A stretch of 39,973 nucleotides of DNA, from NCBI GenBank assembly GCA_016214995.1, contig JACRML010000032.1, positions 1-39,973 on the forward strand, in the 5' to 3' direction. Positions 14,701 through 23,222 of this stretch are shown one piece after another. This stretch comes from Deltaproteobacteria bacterium (GTDB lineage: Bacteria; Desulfobacterota; GWC2-55-46; UBA9637). A model generated the notes under the pieces. The model was given only the letters and a program-made list of their open reading frames with translations. It had not been told where the DNA came from and did not search any database. Every line of letters starts with the position of its first letter. The stretch's first letter is position 1. A program made the position numbers and the translations under genes.

Positions 14701-16140
14701 ATGAATTTTATAAATCAAAAAATGGAGCAGAATAGCTCACGTCTTGTTTACGCATGGCTTTCCTTTGCCGTATCCTCTCTGATATTTGCAGGCATATTTG
14801 CCTTTTTTGTTGCCATGGCCCGCACACCGGTCATTCAGAACATTTTCCCGGGGCATGATTACATCCGTGTTGCCCTTGTGGGCCATGTTATTTTGTCTGT
14901 CGTAATATGGTTTCTGGCATTTCAGGGTGTTTTGTGGACGCTTTCAACGACTAAATTTTTAAATATAAGACCTTTTAGCATGTCTTTAGCATGGCTGGGT
15001 TTCTGGTTTTCTGTAAGCGGTACGTTGCTTGTAATAATTGCCGCGCTCTTTGCCCTCGGCATTCCTTTATTTATAAACTATATACCCGTGCTTACCCACC
15101 CTGTATTTTACATGGCGCTTATTGTGCTGGCTGCCGGTATTTTCATAACACTGCTCAATACATTTCTGACAGTGTGGAAGGCATGGAAGGAGAAGACTTA
15201 CACAGGCGCTTTCCCATTATTGACATTCAGCATGGCTATATCAGGCATAGCCGTTTTAACTGCGATAGTATGCTTTGGGCTTTCTTACTATTTTCAGATG
15301 GTTGGAGCATCAGCAAAGATACTGCTTGATTTTGAAGCGCTTTTCTGGGGAGGCGGACATATACTACAGTTTGCGAATACTGTCGCAATGGTTACTGCAT
15401 GGCTCTTTCTGGCCAGTGTTATATTTAAAAAATTTCCCATAAAAGAGAGTTATGCAAAGGTTCTTTATGCAGTTTATCTCCTGTTCGTATTGCCTGCCCC
15501 GTTCATCTATTTTATTTATGATACTGCAAGCCAGGGATATAAAGATGCATTTACATCCCTTATGCAATATGGCCTCGGGCCGTCTACAGGGATTTTTGCA
15601 ATAGCCATTTTAATTGCTGTCATAACTTCATCAAAAGGCAACGGCAAACTTCCATGGAAGGATCCTCTGTTTTCATCTCTTGTTATATCAATGATAGTTT
15701 TTGCATTCGGCGGTTTTATTGCACTGATGATATATGGTTCCAATACAAAGATTCCATCACATTATCATGGTGTAATAGGAGGGGTTACGCTTGCATTTAT
15801 GGGACTCACAAATCATATTATTTATATTCTAAAAAGAGACATCTACAGCATAAGGCTGGCCAGAATCCAGCCGTATATTTACGGTACAGGGCAGACGCTT
15901 TTTGTCATCGGCATGTTTTTGGCAGGCTCTCACGGTGTGCAGCGAAAAACCTTTGGCGCTGCCCAGAATCTGGACGATATTGCCAAGGTTGCCGGAATGG
16001 CTATTGTGGGTGTCGGCGGGCTGATAGCTATTACAGGAGGCATTATATTTGTTGTAAATTCCATTCTGTCTCTAACTGGACACAAAAAAATTCTTCGGGT
16101 TGTTGATATTGGAGATGCGAGGGCAGGATCTAGCAACTGA
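14701..16140 (+). CDS. Second subunit-I-like protein with the CuB histidine pair lost
   Basis: 479 residues, 12 or so helices, homologous in layout to the preceding subunit I (WKAWKE-TYTGAFPLLTF matches ARKE-GTYPHGSFPLVTF; both have the H-x-H helix followed by GVTLAFMG or similar). It keeps His62 (low-spin haem), His220 at the first CuB position, and His354/His356. The CuB pair His-His is replaced by Ile-Tyr (LFVLPAPFIYFIYD against LFINVASEHHILVD). It should therefore bind haems but not a normal CuB. The Tyr position reads H-I-L-Q-F. The start at 14,701 is chosen because upstream codons read through a hairpin repeat. Possible roles: electron-transfer or structural partner, or a different active-site metal. 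Confidence 0.82.
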   Translation: MNFINQKMEQNSSRLVYAWLSFAVSSLIFAGIFAFFVAMARTPVIQNIFPGHDYIRVALVGHVILSVVIWFLAFQGVLWTLSTTKFLNIRPFSMSLAWLGFWFSVSGTLLVIIAALFALGIPLFINYIPVLTHPVFYMALIVLAAGIFITLLNTFLTVWKAWKEKTYTGAFPLLTFSMAISGIAVLTAIVCFGLSYYFQMVGASAKILLDFEALFWGGGHILQFANTVAMVTAWLFLASVIFKKFPIKESYAKVLYAVYLLFVLPAPFIYFIYDTASQGYKDAFTSLMQYGLGPSTGIFAIAILIAVITSSKGNGKLPWKDPLFSSLVISMIVFAFGGFIALMIYGSNTKIPSHYHGVIGGVTLAFMGLTNHIIYILKRDIYSIRLARIQPYIYGTGQTLFVIGMFLAGSHGVQRKTFGAAQNLDDIAKVAGMAIVGVGGLIAITGGIIFVVNSILSLTGHKKILRVVDIGDARAGSSN

Positions 16141-16255
16141 ATTGTAGTTGCAACCTTCAGATTTGAGTTACACGCAGGCTAAAGAGATTGTTGATAAACC
16201 ACCAACCCCTAAAAGCTGTGTAATTACATTATTAAGAGTGAAAGGAGAAAATCAT

Positions 16256-17122
16256 ATGCAGACAGCTATAAAGAATTATCTCCCTCTTTTTAAACTCAGA
16301 ATTTGTTCTCTGATTACGTTCAGCGCCGTTGTTGGGCTCATCTCAGCGCCATCAGGCAATATCTCCATAAGCAGTGTTGCTTTTCTAATTCTTGCCACAA
16401 TGATGGCCTCTGCGTCTGCCAGCGCCTTTAACCACTATTTTGACACGGACATAGATTCAGTCATGAAAAGGACGCAAGCAAGGCCAATGCCTTCCCGGCA
16501 AATAGACAACTCAAAAAAGCCCTTGTTTATAGCGGTCGTTCTTTTTATCGCTTCAATCCTCATCTCATTCAAGGCCCTTAATTACATGGTGGGCCTTCAC
16601 CTTTTTCTTGGGGCATTGGTATACGCAGTGATATACACAGTATGGCTGAAGAGGCGGAGTTGGTTAAACATAATAATAGGCGGCCTGGCAGGAAGTTTTG
16701 CCGTGCTTGCCGGTGGTGCATCTCAAACCCCTGACCTTTGTCTGCTGCCTGTATTGCTGTCAATAACAATGTTTTTCTGGACACCGTCCCATTTTTGGAG
16801 CTTTGCCATAGTACACAGAGAAGAATATGCCAAGGCAGGCATTCCCATGCTCCCGGTTCTGATAGGGGATTCCAAGACAGCGCGTTATATCCTCCTCAAT
16901 ACCATCATTTTGGTTATATCGTCATTCCTTCCGTCATATTTTGGATATCTCGGCATAATTTACACAATAACAGCCGTATTGGTTGGGGCATTTTTCCTGA
17001 TAAGAAATATCCAGCTTATAAAAGACACATCCAAAGAGATTGCATGGAAAAATTTTAAGGCGTCCATGGTATACCTTGGGATGCTGTTTTTGGCTGTTAT
17101 TATAGATATTGCCGTTGGGTAG
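16256..17122 (+). CDS. ctaB: CtaB, protohaem IX farnesyltransferase (haem O synthase)
   Basis: 288 residues from the ATG at 16,256, preceded by AAAGGAG; an upstream TTG frame lacks a ribosome site. UbiA-family membrane prenyltransferase with nine or so helices. Asp-rich motif 1 is NHYFDTDIDSVMKRTQARPMPS (about 59-80), and WTPSHFWSFAIVHREEYAKAGIPMLP is typical of CtaB. It makes haem O from haem B. No CtaA (haem A synthase) is in the window, so the neighbouring oxidase may use haem O, or ctaA lies elsewhere. Confidence 0.93.
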   Translation: MQTAIKNYLPLFKLRICSLITFSAVVGLISAPSGNISISSVAFLILATMMASASASAFNHYFDTDIDSVMKRTQARPMPSRQIDNSKKPLFIAVVLFIASILISFKALNYMVGLHLFLGALVYAVIYTVWLKRRSWLNIIIGGLAGSFAVLAGGASQTPDLCLLPVLLSITMFFWTPSHFWSFAIVHREEYAKAGIPMLPVLIGDSKTARYILLNTIILVISSFLPSYFGYLGIIYTITAVLVGAFFLIRNIQLIKDTSKEIAWKNFKASMVYLGMLFLAVIIDIAVG

Positions 17123-17218
17123 TTTGCCCGACCCATTGGCGTATTTAAAAGCGCCGATACCCCTGATACAAACATTCAGGGGCAGGAATCGGCAAGCTAC
17201 TTTTGCCTACAAATAGTT
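17123..17218. repeat. Hairpin related to the MITE core
   Basis: CCCCTGAT-ACAAACA-TTCAGGGGCAGG (17,151-17,176) matches the inner hairpin of the 5,075-5,195 element (CCCCTGATAAAAACC-TTCAGGGGCAGG). Outer words GCCGATA and GAATCGGC also pair. It sits directly before the SCO gene, which has no clear ribosome site. Confidence 0.5.
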
Positions 17219-18082
17219 ATGAATACCTTGCAAAAAATCTTCTTTTTTATCTTAATCTCCTGCTTACTGCTTACTGCTTACTGCTCGCTTTCACAAGCCT
17301 CGCTCTCTTCACAGGAAGAACAAGATGCATTCAATCTCTCAAGCAATGCCATTGGAAAAGATGTTGGCGAGTATACCCTTATAGACCAGGACGGCAAAAG
17401 CTTTAAATTTAAAGAATTTGCCGGCGACAAACCTTTTATAATAAGTATGATATACACAAGCTGCGGTCATATATGCCCGACAATAACCATGAATCTTAAA
17501 AATGCCATTCAAGAGGCGGGCAAGGATTTTGGCGTTAAATTTAATGCAATAACCGTCGGCTTTGATGTTGAGAATGACACACCAAATAGGATGAAGGAGT
17601 ATGGAAAAAATTTTACAGAAAGTTTCCAAAGCTGGAAGTTTGCCGCATCTGATAAAGATACTATTGAAAAATTAGCCAGGGACTTGGGTTTTTATTATAA
17701 AAAAATCCAGGGAGGATTCGACCACCTCAATGTTGTAACCATTGTTGATGCAAAGGGAAAGATATACCGGCATGTCTATGGCGTAGAATTTAAACCTGAA
17801 GCCATATTGGAACCTGTTTATCAGGCATGGATGGGGAAATCGTATTATGGAAAATCTTCTGGTTTTGAAGATGCCGGCCTTATAGACCGCATTATACTCT
17901 TCTGCTATAAGTATGATGAGAAAACCGGGCAATATAAGCTTGATTATCCGTTCTTAATAGGGACAGCACTTGAGGCAATAACAATTCTTGCAGTAATATT
18001 TTTTGTCTGGGGAAGGAGCATAAGGAATTTTTTCTCCAGGCAGTTTGGCCACGACCTAAAGGTTAAGGCCAAGGGAGCCTAA
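17219..18082 (+). CDS. SCO1/SenC-type copper chaperone with C-terminal anchor
   Basis: 287 residues. A hydrophobic signal sequence (about 5-27) is followed by a thioredoxin-fold domain with the copper motif CxxxC (Cys82-GHI-Cys86, in YTSCGHICPT) and the distal ligand His169 (GGFDHLNVV). SCO proteins deliver Cu to the CuA site, consistent with the CuA subunit in this operon. Unusually, a second hydrophobic segment (about 248-266) lies near the C-terminus. The signal region is encoded by tandem CTGCTTACTGCTTACTG words. The stop is six bases from the stop of the converging cytochrome b gene. Confidence 0.9.
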   Translation: MNTLQKIFFFILISCLLLTAYCSLSQASLSSQEEQDAFNLSSNAIGKDVGEYTLIDQDGKSFKFKEFAGDKPFIISMIYTSCGHICPTITMNLKNAIQEAGKDFGVKFNAITVGFDVENDTPNRMKEYGKNFTESFQSWKFAASDKDTIEKLARDLGFYYKKIQGGFDHLNVVTIVDAKGKIYRHVYGVEFKPEAILEPVYQAWMGKSYYGKSSGFEDAGLIDRIILFCYKYDEKTGQYKLDYPFLIGTALEAITILAVIFFVWGRSIRNFFSRQFGHDLKVKAKGA

Positions 18083-18088
18083 ACTCCA

Positions 18089-19672
18089 TTATTTGATAAA
18101 AAACCTCTTTTCATGCTCATCAAAGTCTATAGTTATTGTCTGTCCTGCTCTGGTTTCAATACTGCCTTCAAAGGTATAATTAAAGCTGTTATCATTCTCT
18201 CCATCCCTCATTTTTATAAGGAGGCTGTGCCTTCCTGGTTTGAGAAGAAACTTTTCATATACAAATGATGAACCGTCTCTTTTCCACCCTGATGATTTAT
18301 AGCTTTTAGTCAGTCTTTTTTCATTACCTATATACATCTCCATATACACAGGGTGTCTTTCCCTGCTGCAATTGCCAAGTCTTGTAACATCCATTTGCGC
18401 CATGCCTGTTTGTTTTAACTCTTCACTGTACTTTTTTGCCTCTTCTGCTAACAGTTTAAATTCATCGCATTCCACGACCCTCTTCCCCGCATGTTTGATG
18501 CCTAATTTCAGCAAGGAATCATTTGGATTCGAAAACATATAGTTTGCATTGGAGAAATAAAATACAAGCGCTGCAGGGATTGACATGGTAATTGATGCGA
18601 GGGCAAGGCGGCCTTTTTTTATACGAGTCTTTTCTGGCAAGTAGTCTTTCTGTTTTTTATTTTTAATATCCTCCTGGAAAATCTTAATTTCAGCCAATAA
18701 ATCCTTTGTCCTCAATGCCGACTGCCAATATATCCTGATTAACGACCTGTCTATATTCTGTCTCAATATCGGGAGTCTCTCTCCAATGAGCCGATCTTCA
18801 AGCCATTTATTGCCGAGTCGGTAGTGGCAATCGCTCATTTGACAGCCGCATATAAATACACCGTTTGCGCCTGAGTTTAACGACAGTTCAATCCACGAAG
18901 GCTGAATCATGCCTGCGCACGGAACAGTTATAATCTTTACATTCGGCATTCCTTTTACAGCAGAGGTTGCGGGGTCTATAATTTCACAGAGGTCTGTACT
19001 GTAAGAGCAGACAATGCCAAGAATATCAGGCTCTTTACCGCCTTTAATTCCTGCCATTGCATTTTTAATCTCTTCAATAATATTTTTTTCCGTTTTGTCT
19101 GGAAAATTTACGGCATTAAAACTGCAGGAGCCGACGCATATTCCGCAGCTTGCGCATCTCTTTGATATGACGAAGGCTTCCATGTCATATGGTTTGCCGT
19201 CTGTTCTGGGCATCATGTGAATGGCTTCGTAAGGGCAATCCTCAAAGCATTGAGAACATCCTGTGCATTCGTCTTTGATAATTTCTGCAGGCGCCGGTTT
19301 TTTGGACCTGATGAGCCACGGAACTATGGTAACGGTTATCGTGACGGCACTCATCATAACCCATGATAGCCACGCCGGCATACCCTTCAATACAGGATAT
19401 ATAAAGAGATAAAACCAATCCAGGCCTATTATAGAAATAAGTTTATTTGTATTTGCCGGCTGTAAGCTGGCTGCAGGTTTTATAACAGCAAGCACCATGA
19501 TTATACACACAATAATTATGGCAATTAACTTGGGCGGATTTATAACAGGCTTGGATATTCTTACGACATGAATCCATAAGGCAATAAACAAAAGCACAGG
19601 CACCATAATGTGGATAAAAAGCGCTACAAAGAAAAAGAGGTTTGTAATAAGGTTGTTGCTTGTGAATGACAA
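18089..19672 (-). CDS. 3' part of a cytochrome b-ferredoxin-FlpD-like fusion (frame broken upstream)
   Basis: 527 codons. The first part repeats a membrane segment also encoded in the upstream piece (MSFTSNNLITNLFFF), then continues with more helices (about 30-130). Two 4Fe-4S motifs follow (CTGCSQCFEDCP, CASCGICVGSC, about 136-185), then an FlpD/MvhD-like domain (IVCSY...VPCAGMIQPSWIELSLNSGANGVFICGCQMSDCHYRLGN), another helix, and a soluble tail. Such parts pass electrons between quinone or haem b and ferredoxin-like carriers. The apparent start is TTG at 19,670-19,672 without a ribosome site, created by an 85-bp duplication. Removing one copy joins this to the 19,443-20,261 frame as one protein of roughly 700 residues. 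Confidence 0.75.
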   Translation of the reverse strand: MSFTSNNLITNLFFFVALFIHIMVPVLLFIALWIHVVRISKPVINPPKLIAIIIVCIIMVLAVIKPAASLQPANTNKLISIIGLDWFYLFIYPVLKGMPAWLSWVMMSAVTITVTIVPWLIRSKKPAPAEIIKDECTGCSQCFEDCPYEAIHMMPRTDGKPYDMEAFVISKRCASCGICVGSCSFNAVNFPDKTEKNIIEEIKNAMAGIKGGKEPDILGIVCSYSTDLCEIIDPATSAVKGMPNVKIITVPCAGMIQPSWIELSLNSGANGVFICGCQMSDCHYRLGNKWLEDRLIGERLPILRQNIDRSLIRIYWQSALRTKDLLAEIKIFQEDIKNKKQKDYLPEKTRIKKGRLALASITMSIPAALVFYFSNANYMFSNPNDSLLKLGIKHAGKRVVECDEFKLLAEEAKKYSEELKQTGMAQMDVTRLGNCSRERHPVYMEMYIGNEKRLTKSYKSSGWKRDGSSFVYEKFLLKPGRHSLLIKMRDGENDNSFNYTFEGSIETRAGQTITIDFDEHEKRFFIK

Positions 19673-20261
19673 ACAAAAGCACAGGCACCATAATGTGGAT
19701 AAAAAGCGCTACAAAGAAAAAGAGGTTTGTAATAAGGTTGTTGCTTGTGAATGACATGGAAAGCGAGTCTCCGAATATCGGGATATAATCAAGAAGGCCG
19801 GCTGTTAAATCAGCTATAATCTGAGACCTCTCGTCCCATACCATCCAGTAACCAACGACCCCGGTTATCCATACGGCGCCGAGCAGGACAATGCCGGAGA
19901 CCCACGCAACCCACCGCCAGCGGCGGTACCTGTCTGTAAGATACACATGGAGGAGATGGAGTATCGAAGCAATAACCATGCCGTCGGCGGCATAGCGGTG
20001 AATGCTTCTCATGATGCCGCCGAGATACCATTGCTTCTCGGTAATATATTTGAGCGATTCATAAGGGGCGCCAATCTCATAAAAGATAAAGAGATATACC
20101 CCGCTTATAAGAAGCAGCCATAAGAAAAATATGGCTATTGCTCCAAGATAATAAAATGGGTTGTAACGAGGTGTAAATATCCTATCAGCCCAGCCCTCTA
20201 TTGCCAGAACACCTTTTCTTCCGTATGCAAGCGCAGTTTGATACATAGTTTTTAAATGCAA
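19443..20261 (-). CDS. 5' part of the same cytochrome b-type fusion, running out of frame after the duplication
   Basis: 272 codons, of which about the first 200 are authentic: an N-terminal cytochrome b/b6 domain with helices near 38-62, 88-112, 118-140 and 180-200, and haem-ligand histidines in RSIHRYAADGMVIASILHLLHVYL and in ALFIHIMVP. The last 70 residues (from VIHKQQPYYK) are frameshifted sequence. The natural continuation is the 18,089-19,672 frame. An FNR-like site and TAAAAT -10 precede the start. If the duplication is real the gene is a pseudogene; if it is an assembly error the gene is intact. Confidence 0.75.
   Translation of the reverse strand: MHLKTMYQTALAYGRKGVLAIEGWADRIFTPRYNPFYYLGAIAIFFLWLLLISGVYLFIFYEIGAPYESLKYITEKQWYLGGIMRSIHRYAADGMVIASILHLLHVYLTDRYRRWRWVAWVSGIVLLGAVWITGVVGYWMVWDERSQIIADLTAGLLDYIPIFGDSLSMSFTSNNLITNLFFFVALFIHIMVPVLLFVIHKQQPYYKPLFLCSAFYPHYGACAFVYCLMDSCRKNIQACYKSAQVNCHNYCVYNHGACCYKTCSQLTAGKYK
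19586..19755. repeat. Perfect 85-bp tandem duplication inside the cytochrome b gene
   Basis: Bases 19,586-19,670 are repeated exactly as 19,671-19,755. Eighty-five is not a multiple of three, so the second copy shifts the reading frame. Identity is complete by eye, which means a very recent event or an assembly artefact. Confidence 0.9.
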
Positions 20262-20287
20262 ACCAAATTATTTTCCCACTGGCAAGT

Positions 20288-20331
20288 ATTTTAAAAACAA
20301 AGCAAATCCTTATATATGATTTTAATCATAT
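20288..20331 (-). promoter_or_regulatory. FNR/DNR-like site with -10 box for the cytochrome b gene
   Basis: Perfect palindrome ATATGAT-TTTA-ATCATAT (20,314-20,331). On the minus strand, TAAAAT (20,293-20,288) follows 20 bp from its edge, which puts the box centre near -41.5, the class II activator position. The half-sites are identical to those at 11,629-11,646. Confidence 0.65.
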
Positions 20332-20521
20332 CATAGAAACGGAGCGTTGATGTTCAGAATGAACCTACTCAGTTAACCATATCATATGTGATTATATAAG
20401 CAGGAATGATTTTTGAAATTGATGACAGTGTATGGCGTAATTCTTAAATCTTGTGTAAGTTCTGTGTCTCATGTATGTATGTTATGTTGAAAGTATCTTC
20501 CGTCTCTGATAGTATGTTACC

Positions 20522-20956
20522 ATGATTGAAGAGCAGGGTATTGTTATAGATATAAAAGGAAGCAGGGCATTTGTGAAGACCGAGAAAGGCACCTCGTGTG
20601 AAAGCTGTGTGGCAAGAGAAACATGCCATGGCACTATAGGCACAAACGAGGTCATCATAGAGGCTGAAAACGTCGCAAATGCCAAATTTGGAGACAGGGT
20701 CGTCGTTATGGTAGGAACAGCCACCCTTTTGAAGGCAAGCTTTATCCTATATATGGGGCCTATCGCTGGCCTGATTATAGGCGTAATACTTGGTCAGGTA
20801 CTTGTGAAGCAGTTTGCTATAGATTTAAACCCGGATTTGCTGTCAGGAATCCTTGGAGCTCTGTTTCTGGTCATAACATTTTTCGGAATCAGGCTTTACG
20901 GTAAATTGCTTGAAAAAAGAGAAGGCTTCAGGCCGGTAGTGGTTAGGGTCGTTTGA
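20522..20956 (+). CDS. rseC: RseC/MucC-family integral membrane protein
   Basis: 144 residues. The N-terminal soluble domain has a Cys cluster ([12 protein letters not shown], about 26-37), as in RseC, followed by two transmembrane helices (about 75-98 and 106-128). The family modulates envelope stress sigma-E signalling or helps reduce SoxR-type Fe-S proteins in other bacteria. The stop codon TGA overlaps the smpB start (TGATG), so the two are translationally coupled. Confidence 0.85.
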   Translation: MIEEQGIVIDIKGSRAFVKTEKGTSCESCVARETCHGTIGTNEVIIEAENVANAKFGDRVVVMVGTATLLKASFILYMGPIAGLIIGVILGQVLVKQFAIDLNPDLLSGILGALFLVITFFGIRLYGKLLEKREGFRPVVVRVV

Positions 20957-21417
20957 TGGCTGCGGATATAAAGGTTGTATGCCAGAACAGGAAGGCCTAT
21001 CATGACTACTTCATAGAAGAGCCGGTAGAAGCCGGCATTGTATTGGTCGGAACAGAAGTAAAATCATTACGGCTTGGACAGGTAAACCTGAAGGACAGCT
21101 ATGCAGTAGTAAGAGGCGAAGAGCTTTTTTTGGTAAATGCGCACATAAGCCCATACAAGCAGGCGGATAGATTTACCCAGCCGGAGCCCGACAGGACAAG
21201 AAAACTCCTCCTCCACAGACAAGAGATTAATAAACTCATAGGCAAGACCAAAGAAAAGGGTTACACCCTGATTCCGACAAAGATTTATTTTAAAAACGGG
21301 AAGGCAAAAGTAGAGATTGCCCTGGCTAAAGGCAAAAAGCTCTTTGACAAGAGAGAGGCAATAAAGAAAAAGACCGTTGAGCGAGAGATGGAAAAGAGTG
21401 TGAAAGGCAGGCGATAG
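20956..21417 (+). CDS. smpB: SmpB, tmRNA-binding protein
   Basis: 153 residues from the ATG overlapping the rseC stop. Characteristic segments: [38 protein letters not shown], and a basic tail ([29 protein letters not shown]) that enters the ribosomal mRNA channel. It works with tmRNA in rescue of stalled ribosomes. The ssrA gene is 90 nt downstream, so both parts of trans-translation are adjacent. Confidence 0.96.
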   Translation: MAADIKVVCQNRKAYHDYFIEEPVEAGIVLVGTEVKSLRLGQVNLKDSYAVVRGEELFLVNAHISPYKQADRFTQPEPDRTRKLLLHRQEINKLIGKTKEKGYTLIPTKIYFKNGKAKVEIALAKGKKLFDKREAIKKKTVEREMEKSVKGRR

Positions 21418-21470
21418 GCAAGAGGCAATAAGCGATAAGAAAACTCATAGCAGCCGTGCTTAATAATTTA

Positions 21471-21500
21471 TTGACAGTGCTTTGCTTGTTGTTTTACAAT
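21471..21500 (+). promoter_or_regulatory. Promoter of tmRNA
   Basis: TTGACA (21,471-21,476), 18-bp spacer, TACAAT (21,495-21,500), with the tmRNA 5' end eight bases later. Confidence 0.7.
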
Positions 21501-21507
21501 GAAAAAA

Positions 21508-21858
21508 GGGGGCGATCGGTTTCGACGGGATGAACTGATGCCAAGGGAAGCATACCGAGGACTGGGGACTCGTTAAAACACCAGAAAACAATAGTCGCAA
21601 ACGACTATAATTACGCTCTGGCTGCTTAAGTCAGCCAGCGTCTTTTGGGCCTGCTCCTGCGGGGCTTAAGAGACGACATTTAGCAGGATGGCCTTTCACG
21701 CCTTGTCCAAGCTACCGAAAGGCGAGATTTAAATGGACTGGCTCCTTAATACCCTGTCTGATGGGGATTGAGGGGCGAGATTTAAATTTCAGACTAAGTA
21801 TGTAGATGCCCTGGATAAGCATTCCCGGACGCGGGTTCAATTCCCGCCGCCTCCACCA
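21508..21858 (+). ncRNA. ssrA: tmRNA (ssrA)
   Basis: 351 nt. The 5' end GGGGGCGATCGGTTTCGACGG and the 3' end CGGGTTCAATTCCCGCCGCCTCCACCA form the tRNA-Ala-like domain; acceptor GGGGGCG pairs with CGCCTCC. The tag frame begins at GCA (21,597) and reads ANDYNYALAA then TAA (21,627-21,629), the usual degradation tag ending in ALAA. Pseudoknot-like GC-rich segments (CTGGCTGC/GTCAGCCAG and so on) follow. It is the one-piece form. Confidence 0.97.
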
Positions 21859-21881
21859 ATTAAAACCTTTCATCATATTGA

Positions 21882-21914
21882 ATACCACCCGGGAGATGGG
21901 TGGTATTTTTTTTG
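21882..21914 (+). terminator. Rho-independent terminator of tmRNA
   Basis: A 9-bp stem ATACCACCC/GGGTGGTAT with a 7-nt loop and an eight-T tract, 24 nt after the mature tmRNA end. Confidence 0.9.
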
Positions 21915-22071
21915 GCAGACTCATTTTTACCATTGTAGTTGCAATGCTTAAATCATGTTGGCTGCACACCACTCCTTGCAAAAGCAAGAAAGTGTGCTAT
22001 ATTTTTACAGTCACACAGGACTTATTTGTATAACTTACCGAAAGTTTATCCTAAATTAAAGAGGGCTGGCT

Positions 22072-23157
22072 ATGGGAAAGAGTATCAAAAAATATTACAT
22101 AAATATGATAGTTGGTTTGATATTTTATTTTGTTATTTTTATAATAAACTCTGCGATTGCACAGGAGCAGGCATTTAAAGATTATGTGTTTGCTGCAAAT
22201 GAGGTGAGCAATACCATAAGCATCATTGACCCAAAAACACTAACGGTCAAGAAAACCGTTCCTATTGGCGACAAAGACATTCATCGGCCGCTCTATAATG
22301 GGCATATTGACCCGCATGGTGTAATTGCCTCGCCGGATGGCGAATTGGTGTTAGTTACGGCGAGGGGTTCGTCTTCGCTTATTATGATTGATGGAAAGTC
22401 GCTTGAGGTTTTTAGTTATGTAACAACAAGCGGCCGCGAGCCTCATGCATGTATGTTTACGCCTGACGGAAGACAGGCATGGATTACTGTCCGGGGGAGC
22501 GACCATATTGATGTATTTGACAGGGGTTCTAAAAAGATTGTTGCACAGGTAGCAACAGGCGAGGGGCCTGGTATGGCGCACTTTGAGCCCTCCGGCAGAT
22601 ACGCATTTGTCTCGTTTCAGAAGCGGAATGTTGTTTCTGTTATTGATACGTATAACCACAGTGTTGTTAAAGAAATATCAGTGCCGGGAAAATTCTCTCC
22701 GTTTCTTATGGTCTCCACCAGTGAAAAGCCTTTCTTCTGGGTGATACACAAGGATGTAAATAAAATAAGCGTTATTGACCCGCGCACGTTTGAGGTTGTC
22801 GGCACCGTGGATGTGGGAAATAAGCCAAATCATGTGGCCTTTATTGTCAAAAATGGCATAGAGTATGCATATATTACGATTGCCAAAGACAACCGTATAG
22901 ATATTATTGAAATGAAGGATAAGCCTCGCTTTATGAGATCTGTTGCAGTAGGACAGGAGCCGCACGGCATCTGGGCAGACCCGGAGATGAAAACCATCTT
23001 TGTAGGGCACGAGATTTCCAACGATGTTTGGGCGATAGATGTTGCAACAGACAAGGTGATGGCTAAAATCCCTGTGGGGGAAAAGCCCATTGATGTGGTA
23101 TATGTAAGGGTGTGGCAGGATTTTAGAGGCCAGACATCTATGAAGCCGGGGCATTAG
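22072..23157 (+). CDS. Secreted YVTN/YncE-like beta-propeller protein
   Basis: 361 residues. A signal-type N-terminal helix (about 12-30, ending INSAIAQEQ) is followed by seven or so beta-propeller blades. The repeats are like NTISIIDPKTLTVKKTVPIG, SSSLIMIDGKSLEV, DHIDVFDRGSKKIVAQVATG, NVVSVIDTYNHSVVKEISVPG, NKISVIDPRTFEVVGTVDVG and NDVWAIDVATDKVMAKIPVG. Such proteins resemble the d1-haem domain of nitrite reductase, but no CxxCH cytochrome motif is present here. Periplasmic; ligand unknown. The start is preceded by AAAGAGGGC. Confidence 0.85.
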   Translation: MGKSIKKYYINMIVGLIFYFVIFIINSAIAQEQAFKDYVFAANEVSNTISIIDPKTLTVKKTVPIGDKDIHRPLYNGHIDPHGVIASPDGELVLVTARGSSSLIMIDGKSLEVFSYVTTSGREPHACMFTPDGRQAWITVRGSDHIDVFDRGSKKIVAQVATGEGPGMAHFEPSGRYAFVSFQKRNVVSVIDTYNHSVVKEISVPGKFSPFLMVSTSEKPFFWVIHKDVNKISVIDPRTFEVVGTVDVGNKPNHVAFIVKNGIEYAYITIAKDNRIDIIEMKDKPRFMRSVAVGQEPHGIWADPEMKTIFVGHEISNDVWAIDVATDKVMAKIPVGEKPIDVVYVRVWQDFRGQTSMKPGH

Positions 23158-23222
23158 GAAACGTTAAATGCTACGTCTTTGTGTTTAGATATTAGATAAG
23201 ACAACAAAAGGAGGTAATAATT

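Noticed and set aside
12953..16106. Several long frames in other phases inside the oxidase genes.
   Set aside because: They are shadows of strongly supported membrane protein genes, with unusual Cys/His/Arg-rich composition and no start signals.
20381..20400. ATCATATGTGAT near 20,384 as a further FNR-like operator.
   Set aside because: The half-sites are in the reverse order (ATCA...TGAT) and no promoter is placed properly relative to it.
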